Notes under the pieces: generated by a model | What the model was told of the DNA's origin: nothing | What the model saw: only the letters and a program-made list of their open reading frames with translations | Database searches by the model: none | DNA from: Saccharomyces uvarum | Lineage: Eukaryota > Ascomycota > Saccharomycetes > Saccharomycetales > Saccharomycetaceae | Direction of reading: 5' to 3' | NCBI GenBank assembly: GCA_947243795.1 | Contig: OX365942.1 | Span: 124,001-188,000 of the forward strand | Length of the DNA stretch: 64,000 nt | Part shown: positions 39,505-49,506 of the stretch, piece by piece | Position numbering within the stretch: the stretch's first letter is position 1 | Layout of the letters: each line of letters begins with the position of its first letter | Program-made: the position numbers and the translations under genes

Positions 39505-41034
39505 TCAAAACCCTTCAAGGGCCTTTGTAGCTTTGTCCAATCTTTTCAATCCCTCTTCGTAACGATCAGGATCAAGAACCATGTCTGCCGTCAACCTGGA
39601 CAAAGAGTCCACTAGTCTTTCGAGGGCACGTTTCTCTTCTAATTGCATCCCCAGTTGCGCAAATTCTGACCCAATCAAAGTGCCCTTTGTAACGTTCAAC
39701 AGCTGGTTCAGTGTGTCGATATCAAATGATCGCAACTCCTTCAAAGATTTCTTGTTATTAAGTTTTTTCTTCGCATCCTTCTTGCGATTTGTTTTCTTAG
39801 GTGTTTCCTCAATGATATCCTCGTATACATCATCGTCTTGGTCACTTGAGGCAGTGGGAATGGGCTCTGACTTTGCATGAGATGCCTTCAACGTGTCATC
39901 TCGTTTCAGATTCGACGTGCCTTTGTGATCCTCATTGGGCGTGCTAGGTAGTGGTCTGGTCAAGTAAGTCTCTTCCGCCGGAGGCACACTAGTTGCTGCT
40001 GAGTAGTACGATTCTGATTTTTGTTCACTGACGGTAGAAATCTGGGATAAGTTTTTGAAATGGCCAAGATTTTGGGGCGGATATGGCAGTGATTCTCCAT
40101 CCAAAAAATCGTCTTCACCTTCATCATCTTGGATAAACAATCTTGATCTGGGACGATCTTTACTTCTAGGTGGGATGGTCGGATTATAATCATTTGTTTC
40201 AGAACGTATTGGGCTCATCTCTTTGGGCTCGCCGTTTGTCTTTGTAGATAAGTCAGGTATCACACTAGAAACAATCGAAAGTTTGTCGCTAGCATTCGAA
40301 TCTTCATCCTCCTCTAATTGCTCTTGGATCGACTGATGGAACTTTGGGTTATAAGTGGAAGATCCACTCTCACTGGCTAAATTGCCTGAACCTATGGACG
40401 AACGCAAAACCTTTTCTTGGCGTCGAGGATTAGATAGCAACTTTAATGACCCGCGGGGCTCGACTTTCTTCGACGTACTGGAATTGAACCTCCCCACTGG
40501 CTTGGCATTGGTTACTGGCCTAATCACAACTTCGTCTTCACCCTTTCTCGATTTCATACTTTGATCGTCATCCAAATGTTTGGTCAATGTCGCTTCTGAG
40601 GGCAACATGGGCAACTGTGGCAAATCTTCCGTTCCCACAGACTGTTTCAAGGGGCTCGACTTGTTGCTATAAGGCTCTTCGGACTGTTGCTGGTTCTTGA
40701 CTATGTATGAAACTTCCACACCTTCTTGAATGACTCCAGAATAGTTGGAAATCATACTTGATCTGTTATCACCGGGTGGCAGCGACACGTCACCGGCAGG
40801 TGACCTTAGTAGCCGGGACGGTGGTTTGCCGATATCGTTTCGATCAACCTTGGCATTCGCCGTCGTTGTCGTCGGAGGTTGAAATAGTCCTATGTCGTTC
40901 TCATTGTGCAAAGAATCGATCATCGCAGAGAGTCGCTGCGTATTCAGTTTGGCCCTAGATGGCCCGTCTTTGTCTGTATCCTCTGGCATGCTTGCACGCC
41001 TGTCTGGTCTCACTGATGCTCTTTTCGTTGACAT
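39505..41034 (-). CDS. NBA1: Nba1, bud-neck protein at cytokinesis remnants
   Basis: 509 residues, against about 501 for YOL070C. Nba1 binds Nap1 and, with Nis1 and Gps1, marks old division sites where it blocks Cdc42 activation so that a cell does not bud at its previous neck. The sequence is mostly disordered: a basic N-terminus (MSTKRASVRPDRRASMPED), many Ser/Pro sites, Pro-rich patches, then a Lys-rich stretch (KKTNRKKDAKKKLNNKKS, about residues 405-422) and a predicted C-terminal coiled coil (LERLVDSLSRLTADMVLDPD). It shares a 167-bp promoter with NUF2. Confidence 0.92.
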   Translation of the reverse strand: MSTKRASVRPDRRASMPEDTDKDGPSRAKLNTQRLSAMIDSLHNENDIGLFQPPTTTTANAKVDRNDIGKPPSRLLRSPAGDVSLPPGDNRSSMISNYSGVIQEGVEVSYIVKNQQQSEEPYSNKSSPLKQSVGTEDLPQLPMLPSEATLTKHLDDDQSMKSRKGEDEVVIRPVTNAKPVGRFNSSTSKKVEPRGSLKLLSNPRRQEKVLRSSIGSGNLASESGSSTYNPKFHQSIQEQLEEDEDSNASDKLSIVSSVIPDLSTKTNGEPKEMSPIRSETNDYNPTIPPRSKDRPRSRLFIQDDEGEDDFLDGESLPYPPQNLGHFKNLSQISTVSEQKSESYYSAATSVPPAEETYLTRPLPSTPNEDHKGTSNLKRDDTLKASHAKSEPIPTASSDQDDDVYEDIIEETPKKTNRKKDAKKKLNNKKSLKELRSFDIDTLNQLLNVTKGTLIGSEFAQLGMQLEEKRALERLVDSLSRLTADMVLDPDRYEEGLKRLDKATKALEGF

Positions 41035-41139
41035 ATTGTCCTGTTCTTCTTCCTCTTATTGATGGTACCAGCTATTTGATCAAGATATCGCTTTTCCGGA
41101 TCGGGTCAAATAACAAACAATAATAATAATAAACATCAT

Positions 41140-41146
41140 CACGAAA
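41140..41146 (+). promoter_or_regulatory. SCB-type element between NBA1 and NUF2
   Basis: CACGAAA, the SBF (Swi4/Swi6) core, 56 bp before the NUF2 ATG, in a 167-bp divergent promoter serving two cell-division genes. A single heptamer in A-rich DNA is weak evidence. Confidence 0.3.
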
Positions 41147-41201
41147 AAAAAATAAGTTAACAAAGACTGTGTAAGAGAAGCTCGAACAACTTTAAAGCAA
41201 G

Positions 41202-42557
41202 ATGAGTAGGAATCAGGACGTGTTCCCTGTGTTGGACCTAGAGGAGCTGGTTATATGTTTACAAAGCTGTGATTTTGCGCTAGCCACGCGGGAGAACATT
41301 GCTAGGCCGACCTCAGACTATATGGTGACTCTTTACAAGCAGATCATCGAGAACTTCATGGGTATTTCGGTGGAATCGTTGTTGAGTAGTAGCAACCAGG
41401 AAACAGTCGAGAATTACTTTCAGGATGAGAACGAGAATATTTACTCTGACACATTGAATGTGCTGGTGTTGAACAAGATTTGCTTTAAGTTCTTTGAGAA
41501 CATTGGTGTCCAGGATTTCAATATGACTGATTTGTATAAGCCTGAGGCACAAAGAACCCAGCGCCTCCTGAGTGCGGTGGTGAACTACGCTCGCTTTAGG
41601 GAAGAACGAATGTTTGATTGTAATTCATTTATCCTTCAAATGGAATCTTTATTAGGGCAGCTTCGATCCAAATTCGACGATTATAATTTAATCCAACAAC
41701 AACTGAAGCAGTACGAGGATTTGGGCGGGGCAAACATTCCTGATGAAGAAGAGTTGCAAAAATTAGAAGAACAAAACAAAGACCTGGAGATTCAGTTGAA
41801 AAAATTGACAAAGATTCAAGAAACGCTATCCATAGATTACAATGACTACAAGATCTCGAAACAATCTATATTCAAAGATCTGGAGATGCTGAGCTTCCAA
41901 ATAGTGGAGCTGGAGTCCAGCCGAGATAAACTGATCAAGATTTCCAATACAGACACCAAAGAGTTGACCGAGGGGATCCAAGAGTTGGGTGATCTGTTAA
42001 AACAAAGGAAAAAGACCTTGCACGATTTGACTGTGCAGCAAAAGAGTTTGCAGGACACAGTGGCGACGTTCGAAACTATAATAAGCGAGCTTTATGACGT
42101 GCTGAGAATAATTTCTAGCGAAGTGCAAGAATCTAATAGAACGGAAACAGAGCTGATGGGATTAAAGCAAAACTTAATCAACAATAAACTGAAACTGTTG
42201 AACGTGTTGGAGGCGGGGATCTTATACAAGTTAGAGATTTTACAAGAGCAACTGGATTTGCAACTAAAAAATCTGGAGAAACTGTCACAAGATACTGCAA
42301 ACGAATCGCGATTGAATGATTCTAAGTTGAACGAAATGCAAATCAAATATGAAAATGAAATCAAACCCAAGATTGACAAGACAGATGTTTTCATTCAAGA
42401 TGAACTAATTAATGGTAAAATTAATAAACTAAATGATGAAATTAAACAATTACAAAAAAACTTTGAAATGGAAATTAAAGAGATTGAAATTGAGTATTCT
42501 TTGTTATCTGGTCATATTAATAAATACATGAATGAAATGCTTGGATATATGCAGTAG
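41202..42557 (+). CDS. NUF2: Nuf2, Ndc80 kinetochore complex subunit
   Basis: 451 residues, the length of YOL069W. Nuf2 dimerises with Ndc80 and, through its calponin-homology-like head, supports microtubule attachment at kinetochores. The first 150 residues form the globular head (VFPVLDLEELVICLQSCDFALAT, ETQRTQRLLSAVVNYARFREER-type helix), and from about 155 to the end the sequence is long coiled coil with regular Leu/Ile heptads. The final residues are YMNEMLGYMQ. It ends only 11 bp from the stop codon of the convergent HST1. Confidence 0.97.
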   Translation: MSRNQDVFPVLDLEELVICLQSCDFALATRENIARPTSDYMVTLYKQIIENFMGISVESLLSSSNQETVENYFQDENENIYSDTLNVLVLNKICFKFFENIGVQDFNMTDLYKPEAQRTQRLLSAVVNYARFREERMFDCNSFILQMESLLGQLRSKFDDYNLIQQQLKQYEDLGGANIPDEEELQKLEEQNKDLEIQLKKLTKIQETLSIDYNDYKISKQSIFKDLEMLSFQIVELESSRDKLIKISNTDTKELTEGIQELGDLLKQRKKTLHDLTVQQKSLQDTVATFETIISELYDVLRIISSEVQESNRTETELMGLKQNLINNKLKLLNVLEAGILYKLEILQEQLDLQLKNLEKLSQDTANESRLNDSKLNEMQIKYENEIKPKIDKTDVFIQDELINGKINKLNDEIKQLQKNFEMEIKEIEIEYSLLSGHINKYMNEMLGYMQ

Positions 42558-42568
42558 TGGTAGTGATT

Positions 42569-44002
42569 TTATTTTGGCTCATTTTTTTTTCGTGGTTGTT
42601 TTTCAATCTCATATGTACCTTTATCTAGTTCCATACAGTTGTAATCGATTTTCCTTAAATCTTGCCATTTTTTGTGTGGTATGTCCCAATGGCATTTCTT
42701 AGCTACCAGACTAGCCACATCATCGCAAAACCCTAACAGGTTCATATCAAATTCCGCATGGGTGACCATATCCCTGTTGATTAAGATTTGAGGTACGTGC
42801 GAAGGTACCATATTGACGATCTCAGAGACTGGAGCCACTTTCAAACTGGTACCTATGCAGATCAATAAATCACATTCCAGTATATCTTCACGGATAGTCT
42901 TGTGAAATCTGGATGGTAGGGCTTCACCAAAGAATGTCATGTCAGGTTTCAAAACACCATAAGATTTCAAAATGGGTGAACTGGAATTGGTATTTGGCAT
43001 CGTGTTATTGCCGCTTGTCAGAGGGAAGTACTGTTTTCTCTTTTGGTAGCAGTACGGACACAATGGTAATTCTAGATTTCTTATATTCCCAAATATCCTT
43101 TCACCTGGAATTTGCCAATGGCAGGTCACGCAAGATGCGGTGGCAAATGAACCATGGCACTGTACCAATTTATCAGGATCTATCCCTGCGTAAGATTCCA
43201 AGTTATCAATATTCTGTGTGTAGTTTCTTAGTAGTTTGCCTTTGTCCTGCAACATTTTGATAAAACTGTGTAACGGGGAGTACATGTTTTCCGGGGGTAA
43301 AACCATGTGGGCAATGTTGTAGAAAACTGAGGGGTCCTGTAAAAAGATATCCAGGTTGAAAACGTCTTGCGGGTCTTCCAACCCGAGATGTCTGATCTTA
43401 GAGTAAAACCCTTCAGAAGATCTGAAATCTGGAATCCCCAAGGAGGTCGAGACCCCAGCACCGGTTAAAACCAGGATTTTCTTCGCGTTATGTAAAGTGG
43501 CAGTGAGGTGGTCGATCGTGGTGAAGTTGGGTAATCGAAGTCTAGTGCTAAGGACTTTATTTATGGCTTTTTGTAAGTCTTTAATTAATTTCACGGCATG
43601 TTTTTTCTCCAAGGGGTCTGTTAACCCGTCGTTTTTATCAGTGATCGCGTGTGGTAATGACGCTATACCACTGATTTTGCGCTCTCTGGTAGAGGTGATG
43701 TTAGAATTCAACGCCATGAACAGTTCTTTGTCTTTGACGTCGAACCCTAGCAACTTGATCATGAAATAAATATAGATCGAGTTGACTTCCGCTGGCAGGA
43801 AAAACTCCAAAAACGTTTTCAAATCATTATTTTTCAAAAACAGTCTTGCATTCATCACGTCGTCCTTGCTGATCGCGGGGAATATGAACTTGCCTGTTAC
43901 CTTGTCTTTCCCGAGGATGGAAGGGTATGCCGCTCTCGGCTTCAGTTTCTTCGTTTCATTGTAATCCGAGTTTTCCTCTAGGGGTCTTTTCATCATCGTC
44001 AT
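42569..44002 (-). CDS. HST1: Hst1, NAD-dependent histone deacetylase (sirtuin)
   Basis: 477 residues from ATG 44002. Hst1 is the Sir2 paralog in the Sum1-Rfm1-Hst1 repressor of mid-sporulation and NAD biosynthesis genes. NAD-binding motifs are TGAGVSTSLGIPDFRSS (180-196) and TQNIDN (262-267); the catalytic His is H283 in QCHGSFATASC; zinc cysteines are C291, C294, C315 and C318. S. cerevisiae Hst1 is listed as 503 residues because of an N-terminal extension upstream of MKKPLEEKD; here the aligned start is MTMMKRPLEEN and no upstream in-frame ATG extends it. Confidence 0.96.
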   Translation of the reverse strand: MTMMKRPLEENSDYNETKKLKPRAAYPSILGKDKVTGKFIFPAISKDDVMNARLFLKNNDLKTFLEFFLPAEVNSIYIYFMIKLLGFDVKDKELFMALNSNITSTRERKISGIASLPHAITDKNDGLTDPLEKKHAVKLIKDLQKAINKVLSTRLRLPNFTTIDHLTATLHNAKKILVLTGAGVSTSLGIPDFRSSEGFYSKIRHLGLEDPQDVFNLDIFLQDPSVFYNIAHMVLPPENMYSPLHSFIKMLQDKGKLLRNYTQNIDNLESYAGIDPDKLVQCHGSFATASCVTCHWQIPGERIFGNIRNLELPLCPYCYQKRKQYFPLTSGNNTMPNTNSSSPILKSYGVLKPDMTFFGEALPSRFHKTIREDILECDLLICIGTSLKVAPVSEIVNMVPSHVPQILINRDMVTHAEFDMNLLGFCDDVASLVAKKCHWDIPHKKWQDLRKIDYNCMELDKGTYEIEKQPRKKNEPK

Positions 44003-44204
44003 GGCCGCTGCTCGAGTATGAAGGTGTCGACCCTTCGACCATCGATCAAAACAACTACCACCCGTAGTATAACATATTGTCCATTTTGATATTATTTTTT
44101 TTCACAAAAACAACAAAAAACAAAAGAAAAAATAATATTCGTATCACTACCAACGAGGGGCTATTGAAACCATATAGTCACTATGAGAGTCATAGGAGAA
44201 ACTT

Positions 44205-44750
44205 CTAGCTGCCATCGCTATACTCACCGTACCCACCGTAGTCGAATGAACTCAGTTTCTTGCCTGGGGGCTTTGTCGATTCGTCGTTCGAGGAGGAGGA
44301 AGTTGCGGCCAGGGGCCCTACGCCGATCCTGGACAGTGCGACTTCAGCGCTGGTATTCTCCAGGTTAATATCGTTGACGATGGTGCCCGTCTGCTTGGCT
44401 AGCTGTGAGACCTTGGTCATGAGTTCCACCTCCTCTCGGTTTTGTAGGTCCACCTGGCTCTGCAGGTGCGAGATGTACTCCACCGTCTGCGTGAGGATCT
44501 GGCCCTTGTTGGGCTTGCCGTCCTTGGTCCCCGTGCCCTTGGTCTTACTGGACAGTCCAAGAGCTCCCGGTGTGGACTCACTCAGCGTATCGTTGCTCCC
44601 CGAGTTGCCGTAGTAGTCCCTGAAGAAGTCCCTGGGGATGATGCTCAGCAGCTCTTGGATGCGGTCGTTGATCTTGTCCCGACGCTTACGGTCGTTCTTG
44701 AAATTGGCACCGCACGATCCCGGATCTGCGCCGACTGGGATGCTACTCAT
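44205..44750 (-). CDS. RTG1: Rtg1, bHLH factor of retrograde signalling
   Basis: 181 residues, against 177 for YOL067C. Rtg1 and Rtg3 form a bHLH/Zip heterodimer that binds GTCAC (R box) and activates CIT2 and other genes when mitochondria fail. The basic region and helix 1 are at about residues 16-40 (NFKNDRKRRDKINDRIQELL), a long loop with Gly/Ser/Thr-rich sequence follows, and helix 2 with the leucine-zipper-like part spans about 84-125 (KGQILTQTVEYISHLQSQVD). The gene is markedly GC-rich: 37 of 60 bases in 44461-44520. Confidence 0.95.
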   Translation of the reverse strand: MSSIPVGADPGSCGANFKNDRKRRDKINDRIQELLSIIPRDFFRDYYGNSGSNDTLSESTPGALGLSSKTKGTGTKDGKPNKGQILTQTVEYISHLQSQVDLQNREEVELMTKVSQLAKQTGTIVNDINLENTSAEVALSRIGVGPLAATSSSSNDESTKPPGKKLSSFDYGGYGEYSDGS

Positions 44751-44921
44751 GCTTGCTGCTGTGGCTCTTTGTCTCTGTGGAGGAGCGTGTGTTGCTTTTG
44801 TTATGATTGGAGTAAGTTATTATTCTTTCTACTCAAATTTTTCGGTGGCGCCTTTTTCCGTTTTCAGTAGTAAACTGTAAGTGGTTCTATAAAAGTACAC
44901 AATATACGTACACTACATGGT

Positions 44922-46682
44922 CTAGACGTCGTTGTGGCCCTTGAAGGCGATGGTAGTACACTCTTGCTCGTAGCCTGGTATCTGGATGTAGTCCACGCCA
45001 TGCGACTCCAGTTTGTTCAGACTGGTATTGTTCTTGACGAACGTGTCCGGCTCCATGACTCCCACGAAGACAGTGCCAATGGCTCCCCTGGTGGCTAGGA
45101 CCCTATCGCAGCACGGCTCGTTGCCGCTGAGCCTGAAGGAGCACGGCTCCATCGTTGTGTAGAGCACTGTCCCCACGGGAACCACAGTGGGGCAGTCCGG
45201 ATGCGCCTGGGCGTACTTAATCAGGGCACATTGCTCTGCATGAGTGTTTCCTGGCAGTTCTCTTGAGTAGCCCGTGGAGAGGACTTGTTCTCCATGGACA
45301 AGAACGGCTCCCACGCAGAACGCAGTCTTTGTTGGCCCGCACTTGTCAGCCTCCTTAACGGCCATCTCCATGTATTGGCGATGGGGCTCCAAGGCCCATT
45401 CTGGGTACTTGGTCTTGTAGCTCCAAAGAGATTTCTGCGTCTCCGGGTCCCTCTCCAGGGACTCATACCGGAAGGCATGCAGCCAGAGGTCCAGGTCGTT
45501 AGTACCAGGTTCCGTGTACATCTCGGCCTCGCATTCTTCGCATTGACGGCCCAGCAGGTATTCTCCCTTGCTGTGTGGATGGATCCAGCTCTCTGCCGGT
45601 TTGTTCTTGCCAATACCGTCCAGCTTCAGGACGATCTCGTCGTAGTTCTCGAGCCCGCCACGACCAAGTTCCGGGCCCCAGATGTCCAGGTTGGAGTATA
45701 TCGGGTCGTTGGCTATGGGGAACCCCAAATACTGCAAGTGAACTCTGATTTGATGTGTTCTACCCGTCAACGGCTTACACTTGACAATACTCGTCTGGCC
45801 ATCGTAGCTAACCCTTTGGAAAACAGTTTTTGCATGCTTGGCGTACTCGTCACTCATCTCGCCAACAGCATTCAATGCAACTTTGGGATTGATGGATCTA
45901 ACAGGCTTGTCCACCTCTACGACGTCTACGGGGAACTCGCCCTTCACCCGGGCCACATATTCTTTGGTAACTTCCCTGGCCTTCATTTGATCTCCCATTT
46001 TATCTGCACCTTGTGGAGTCTTGGCCAAAAACATTAGCCCGCTGGTGGGTTTGTCTAATCGATTGCATGGATGTACTGAACATTCTAACTGCTTTTCGAG
46101 CATCTTCGTAATAGTATTGAATCTGTATCTACCCGTTGGGTGCACGGGGATACTGCTGGGCTTGTCTATGACGAGTATGTCTTTGTCTTCAAACACAATA
46201 TCTATGGGTTCGGAGGTGACTGGTGGTTCATGGCGATGTACTTTATGCGTGATCAAATCTCCATCGCGAATGATGGTTTCCAGATTCGCAGGTTCATCAT
46301 TCAGGTACACTTTCCCCTCTGCAATTGTTTTGGCATAATAACTGGGCTCCCGGTCCCTAAATTCGCTCACAAACACATCCAGTAAGTTACGATCCCTCCA
46401 TCTTTCCTTACAGAACGTCTTGTAAGTGAAGAAATAAGGCACGATCTTTCTTAAGGGCCCATCAATGACCACTTCATAGTCTGGATCTATCTTTCTACTC
46501 TTTCGTCCATCGGTTTCAATGACCCGTAGCCTGAATCCACTGGCATCTTTGGCTTTGGTGCTGGTTTCATTCTTGCTACTATTTCTGTTCGCATCCCTTC
46601 TTTGCCTCAATTCCTTCGCAGTTTCAATCTCTTTGTTTAACAAAGTATTGAACTCGTTACCTGCTCCATCATTAGAACTCAT
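44922..46682 (-). CDS. RIB2: Rib2, fused pseudouridine synthase and DRAP deaminase
   Basis: 586 residues from ATG 46682, against 591 for YOL066C. The N-terminal two thirds is an RluA-type pseudouridine synthase that modifies tRNA position 32 (S4-like region, then [19 protein letters not shown] with the catalytic Asp). The C-terminal third is the DRAP deaminase of riboflavin synthesis, with the zinc motifs NTHAEQCAL and [14 protein letters not shown]. The start was chosen where the reading aligns with S. cerevisiae ([12 protein letters not shown] against DDFNNLLNKEIE). An in-frame ATG 20 codons upstream at 46742 would add [20 protein letters not shown] and give 606 residues; this form cannot be excluded. 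The 3' half is much richer in G+C than the 5' half. Confidence 0.93.
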   Translation of the reverse strand: MSSNDGAGNEFNTLLNKEIETAKELRQRRDANRNSSKNETSTKAKDASGFRLRVIETDGRKSRKIDPDYEVVIDGPLRKIVPYFFTYKTFCKERWRDRNLLDVFVSEFRDREPSYYAKTIAEGKVYLNDEPANLETIIRDGDLITHKVHRHEPPVTSEPIDIVFEDKDILVIDKPSSIPVHPTGRYRFNTITKMLEKQLECSVHPCNRLDKPTSGLMFLAKTPQGADKMGDQMKAREVTKEYVARVKGEFPVDVVEVDKPVRSINPKVALNAVGEMSDEYAKHAKTVFQRVSYDGQTSIVKCKPLTGRTHQIRVHLQYLGFPIANDPIYSNLDIWGPELGRGGLENYDEIVLKLDGIGKNKPAESWIHPHSKGEYLLGRQCEECEAEMYTEPGTNDLDLWLHAFRYESLERDPETQKSLWSYKTKYPEWALEPHRQYMEMAVKEADKCGPTKTAFCVGAVLVHGEQVLSTGYSRELPGNTHAEQCALIKYAQAHPDCPTVVPVGTVLYTTMEPCSFRLSGNEPCCDRVLATRGAIGTVFVGVMEPDTFVKNNTSLNKLESHGVDYIQIPGYEQECTTIAFKGHNDV

Positions 46683-46890
46683 TTCACAATGTGTCCTTCC
46701 AGTATTGATTTTTTTCGATGCCATTCTTTCTCTCTCTTCCATTCTTTTAAAGCATTAATCTTGATTTAAGTTTTTCATTATTATTACTTAAGTACTGAAA
46801 AGATATATGGAATAAAAACAAATATATGATACAATTAATGACACCTAGTCTCGAGCCACTACAATTGCTGGCATGCGGGCACAAAATACA

Positions 46891-48045
46891 CTAGAGGATT
46901 CTTATAAGTAGATATAGCACTACAGAACCCAATATCCAATAATGTGCGTTCTTAGATATAAGCCAACCGCAGTATCCAATGACTACATCGCCGATTTTCC
47001 CAACTAGATTAGAACTCCATCCCAAACGATACCTTTCGATGGGTAACAATAAGGGCCCTGTTTCTCCAGTAGACCTCGGTAATTTCAGAGTAAGATTGAC
47101 AGGCTGATGATCGCTAAATAATAGAGCACTGGATCTTGGTACGGAATGATATGTACCTCCTTGTTCCAATCTAGGTGTCGCATACGTCTTGTATAGAATC
47201 CGGTCACACCATGACGGAATTCTTTTGGTGTTATACGTTTCCTTTTCAAACAACTTAAACTTGAAAGTCGGTGGGAATTTTATCTCCAGTTCATGAAAGC
47301 CCTTACACAATGGTTCATCATCCCTCTTACGTAGCAGATTCAACTCGTCGTTGTTTTCCAATAGGCGCCTCAGTGTTGTCACAGAAGAGTAATCAGTGGC
47401 TGGGTCATAAGCACTAGTAACCCTAAAATTCAAATCACCTAAGAAGAAGAAGTGGTCACTCTTAACAATTGCAGAATCACACACTTCACTCATGATCCGT
47501 TTGTAATCATTTATTCTCTGGTTCCTATTATCGGCACCTTCGTTCGCATTTAAATGAACACAAATAAAGCTAAATCTTTCCCAATTTTCATCGCCATTAC
47601 GTTTCATGTTAAAGCTCATCAAAGTACCACCCTTCAAATGTGTACTAAACCAACCACACTTGCCGCTTCTCCTCAAAATATCTTCTCTCACCCTCAGCTT
47701 ATTATTGTTGTTTAAGACTATCATGGTGATGGCTCCAAGGCTACTCACCCCTAAGCACGAATACTGCTCATTACCCCGGATACCTTTTACTTTCTCATTT
47801 AAACAATCAATTCCAGTGGTCGTAATCTTGTCGATTAAATCACGGTTAACAGTGGGGAACGAACCTTGCCATATTGGTACTAGTTCTTGGAACCCCAAAA
47901 CGTAAATATCCTGCAGTTCTAACTGTGAAATGCCATCATCGTAGGGGAAAAGCAATTGCTTAACAATAGCTTTTGAATTTTCAACGGGGAACTCTTTACC
48001 ACAATTGAATGTGGTTACCGATACCTTCCAATCGTGTGTGCTCAT
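46891..48045 (-). CDS. INP54: Inp54, ER phosphatidylinositol 4,5-bisphosphate 5-phosphatase
   Basis: 384 residues, the length of YOL065C. It removes the 5-phosphate of PtdIns(4,5)P2 and is held at the ER by a C-terminal tail anchor. The 5-phosphatase signatures are visible: [10 protein letters not shown] (about residue 200) and [12 protein letters not shown] (about residue 275), with DHQPV near the end of the catalytic domain. The last 20 residues, ending [14 protein letters not shown], are the hydrophobic tail. The next gene on the same strand is RIB2, which starts 208 bp downstream of the INP54 stop. Confidence 0.95.
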   Translation of the reverse strand: MSTHDWKVSVTTFNCGKEFPVENSKAIVKQLLFPYDDGISQLELQDIYVLGFQELVPIWQGSFPTVNRDLIDKITTTGIDCLNEKVKGIRGNEQYSCLGVSSLGAITMIVLNNNNKLRVREDILRRSGKCGWFSTHLKGGTLMSFNMKRNGDENWERFSFICVHLNANEGADNRNQRINDYKRIMSEVCDSAIVKSDHFFFLGDLNFRVTSAYDPATDYSSVTTLRRLLENNDELNLLRKRDDEPLCKGFHELEIKFPPTFKFKLFEKETYNTKRIPSWCDRILYKTYATPRLEQGGTYHSVPRSSALLFSDHQPVNLTLKLPRSTGETGPLLLPIERYRLGWSSNLVGKIGDVVIGYCGWLISKNAHYWILGSVVLYLLIRIL

Positions 48046-48229
48046 TCAATTATGATTTTTGTTGAATTCTTCTCCCTCTTCTTTTTTTTGTTGATTTACT
48101 TTTCTCTACTCTTATCGTTAACTATAGATAGATTCTCCTTTTTCACACTACACTAATAATAAAAAAGGGCATCTTAAATAGGCTATATACACACTTATGT
48201 CTATCAATATCAGTATAAATACGGGTTAT

Positions 48230-49303
48230 TTACGCTTTTCTAGATTGAATAACGGCACTCGATGTAGATACCACTAAATCGTGCAACTCACTTGGCCCAC
48301 TTGATGCTATAACACCCTTAGTAGCCAGGGTTCTACCATTACCGAAGTCCAAAGGAACATTTTGCATGGAATCTGTATGGATACCGCCAGCTTCGTGGAC
48401 AATAACGTTACCTGCAGCGTGATCCCAGATCTTTTCTTGGTAGGAAAGCTTGATGGGCAAACGCAAGTATACGTCAGCCAAGCCTAAGGCTAATAAACAG
48501 TACTTGGCTTGCGAATCCAAATGCAAAGACTGGGAAATGTTTAACTTACTCTTTATAGCAGACTGTTCATCATGAGAAGAATGTCCCTTTTCCACACCTT
48601 CCAAAGTAATCATGTCTTTGGTGTCTTTCAAATGTCTAACGTGGATTTTGGTCCATGACTCAGCATCTGAAGATGGAGAGAAGAAGGCACCTGAACCTCT
48701 AACAGCACGGAAGATATAACCAAATGACTCGTGGCCCTTCAAATCTTGGCTTCCATAAGAACTCAAGACCATGTTGGGGCACCCAATACAGCCAAGTTGG
48801 ACGACACCATCCACAATTAATGCTAAGCACACTGCAAATTGTTCGCCTCTCAAAAACCCCTTGGTCCCGTCAATGGGGTCCAAACACCAAAATCTGCCCT
48901 TTCTGCCACCTGCGTAGTTGCCGAAATCAATGATTTGTCTAACATCTTCAAGAGACTTAAGCGGGAACTGATCATTAGTGAACTGGAAATCACGTTGTTT
49001 GTATTCTTTGTTGTAGACGACGTCATTGGCCTTTATTTCATTCAGGATTCCTGAGACAAACGAATCGCTCAACCCATCCGAGGATTCTTCACCCACTACC
49101 TTGTCTTCCGGGAAATTGCTCTTGATGGCGTTGATAATTATGGTCTGTGCCGCATAATCACCTGTAGTCACTGGAGAATTGTCACTCTTGGTGATGGTAG
49201 TGGAATCTTTATGAGAAATTACTTCGGATTGAATTCTCTTGGTCAATAAAGACGCCTTGCGCACTGCTTGAGTTGCAACTAGTAATTCCCTTTCAAACGC
49301 CAT
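48230..49303 (-). CDS. MET22: Met22 (Hal2), 3'-phosphoadenosine 5'-phosphatase
   Basis: 357 residues, the length of YOL064C. It converts PAP to AMP, clearing the by-product of PAPS use in sulfate assimilation; sodium and lithium inhibit it, so its activity sets salt tolerance. Metal-site motifs of the lithium-sensitive phosphatase family are present: GEESSDG with E72, LDPIDGTKGF with D142 and D145, and WDHAAGNVIVHEAGG near residue 295. An exact Cbf1 site lies in its 203-bp promoter, fitting control by the sulfur regulon. Confidence 0.97.
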   Translation of the reverse strand: MAFERELLVATQAVRKASLLTKRIQSEVISHKDSTTITKSDNSPVTTGDYAAQTIIINAIKSNFPEDKVVGEESSDGLSDSFVSGILNEIKANDVVYNKEYKQRDFQFTNDQFPLKSLEDVRQIIDFGNYAGGRKGRFWCLDPIDGTKGFLRGEQFAVCLALIVDGVVQLGCIGCPNMVLSSYGSQDLKGHESFGYIFRAVRGSGAFFSPSSDAESWTKIHVRHLKDTKDMITLEGVEKGHSSHDEQSAIKSKLNISQSLHLDSQAKYCLLALGLADVYLRLPIKLSYQEKIWDHAAGNVIVHEAGGIHTDSMQNVPLDFGNGRTLATKGVIASSGPSELHDLVVSTSSAVIQSRKA

Positions 49304-49424
49304 ATTGGATTATTGCTGTTCTTTGTCACTTGCCCTCTAATTTCTGGCAAACGAAAGGGAAATATTGACGTTCTTTATTTATATATGGGATAATTCTTTC
49401 TTTGCAATTTCTAAGCGAGATGGC

Positions 49425-49434
49425 ACCACGTGAT
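49425..49434. promoter_or_regulatory. Cbf1 E-box of MET22
   Basis: CACGTG at 49427-49432 followed by AT; read on the minus strand it is ATCACGTG, the full RTCACGTG preferred by Cbf1 at sulfur-metabolism promoters. It lies 124 bp before the MET22 ATG in the short gap after CRT10. Confidence 0.75.
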
Positions 49435-49506
49435 ATTACCAAATTGATCATTTGCGCGTTATAGTGAGAGATGGACTATATATGACTATGTAAGTGTCTA
49501 CATGTG

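Noticed and set aside
45285-46037. 250-codon plus-strand frame antisense to RIB2
   Set aside because: It lies wholly inside a conserved coding gene in a GC-rich segment with few stop codons; no recognisable domain.
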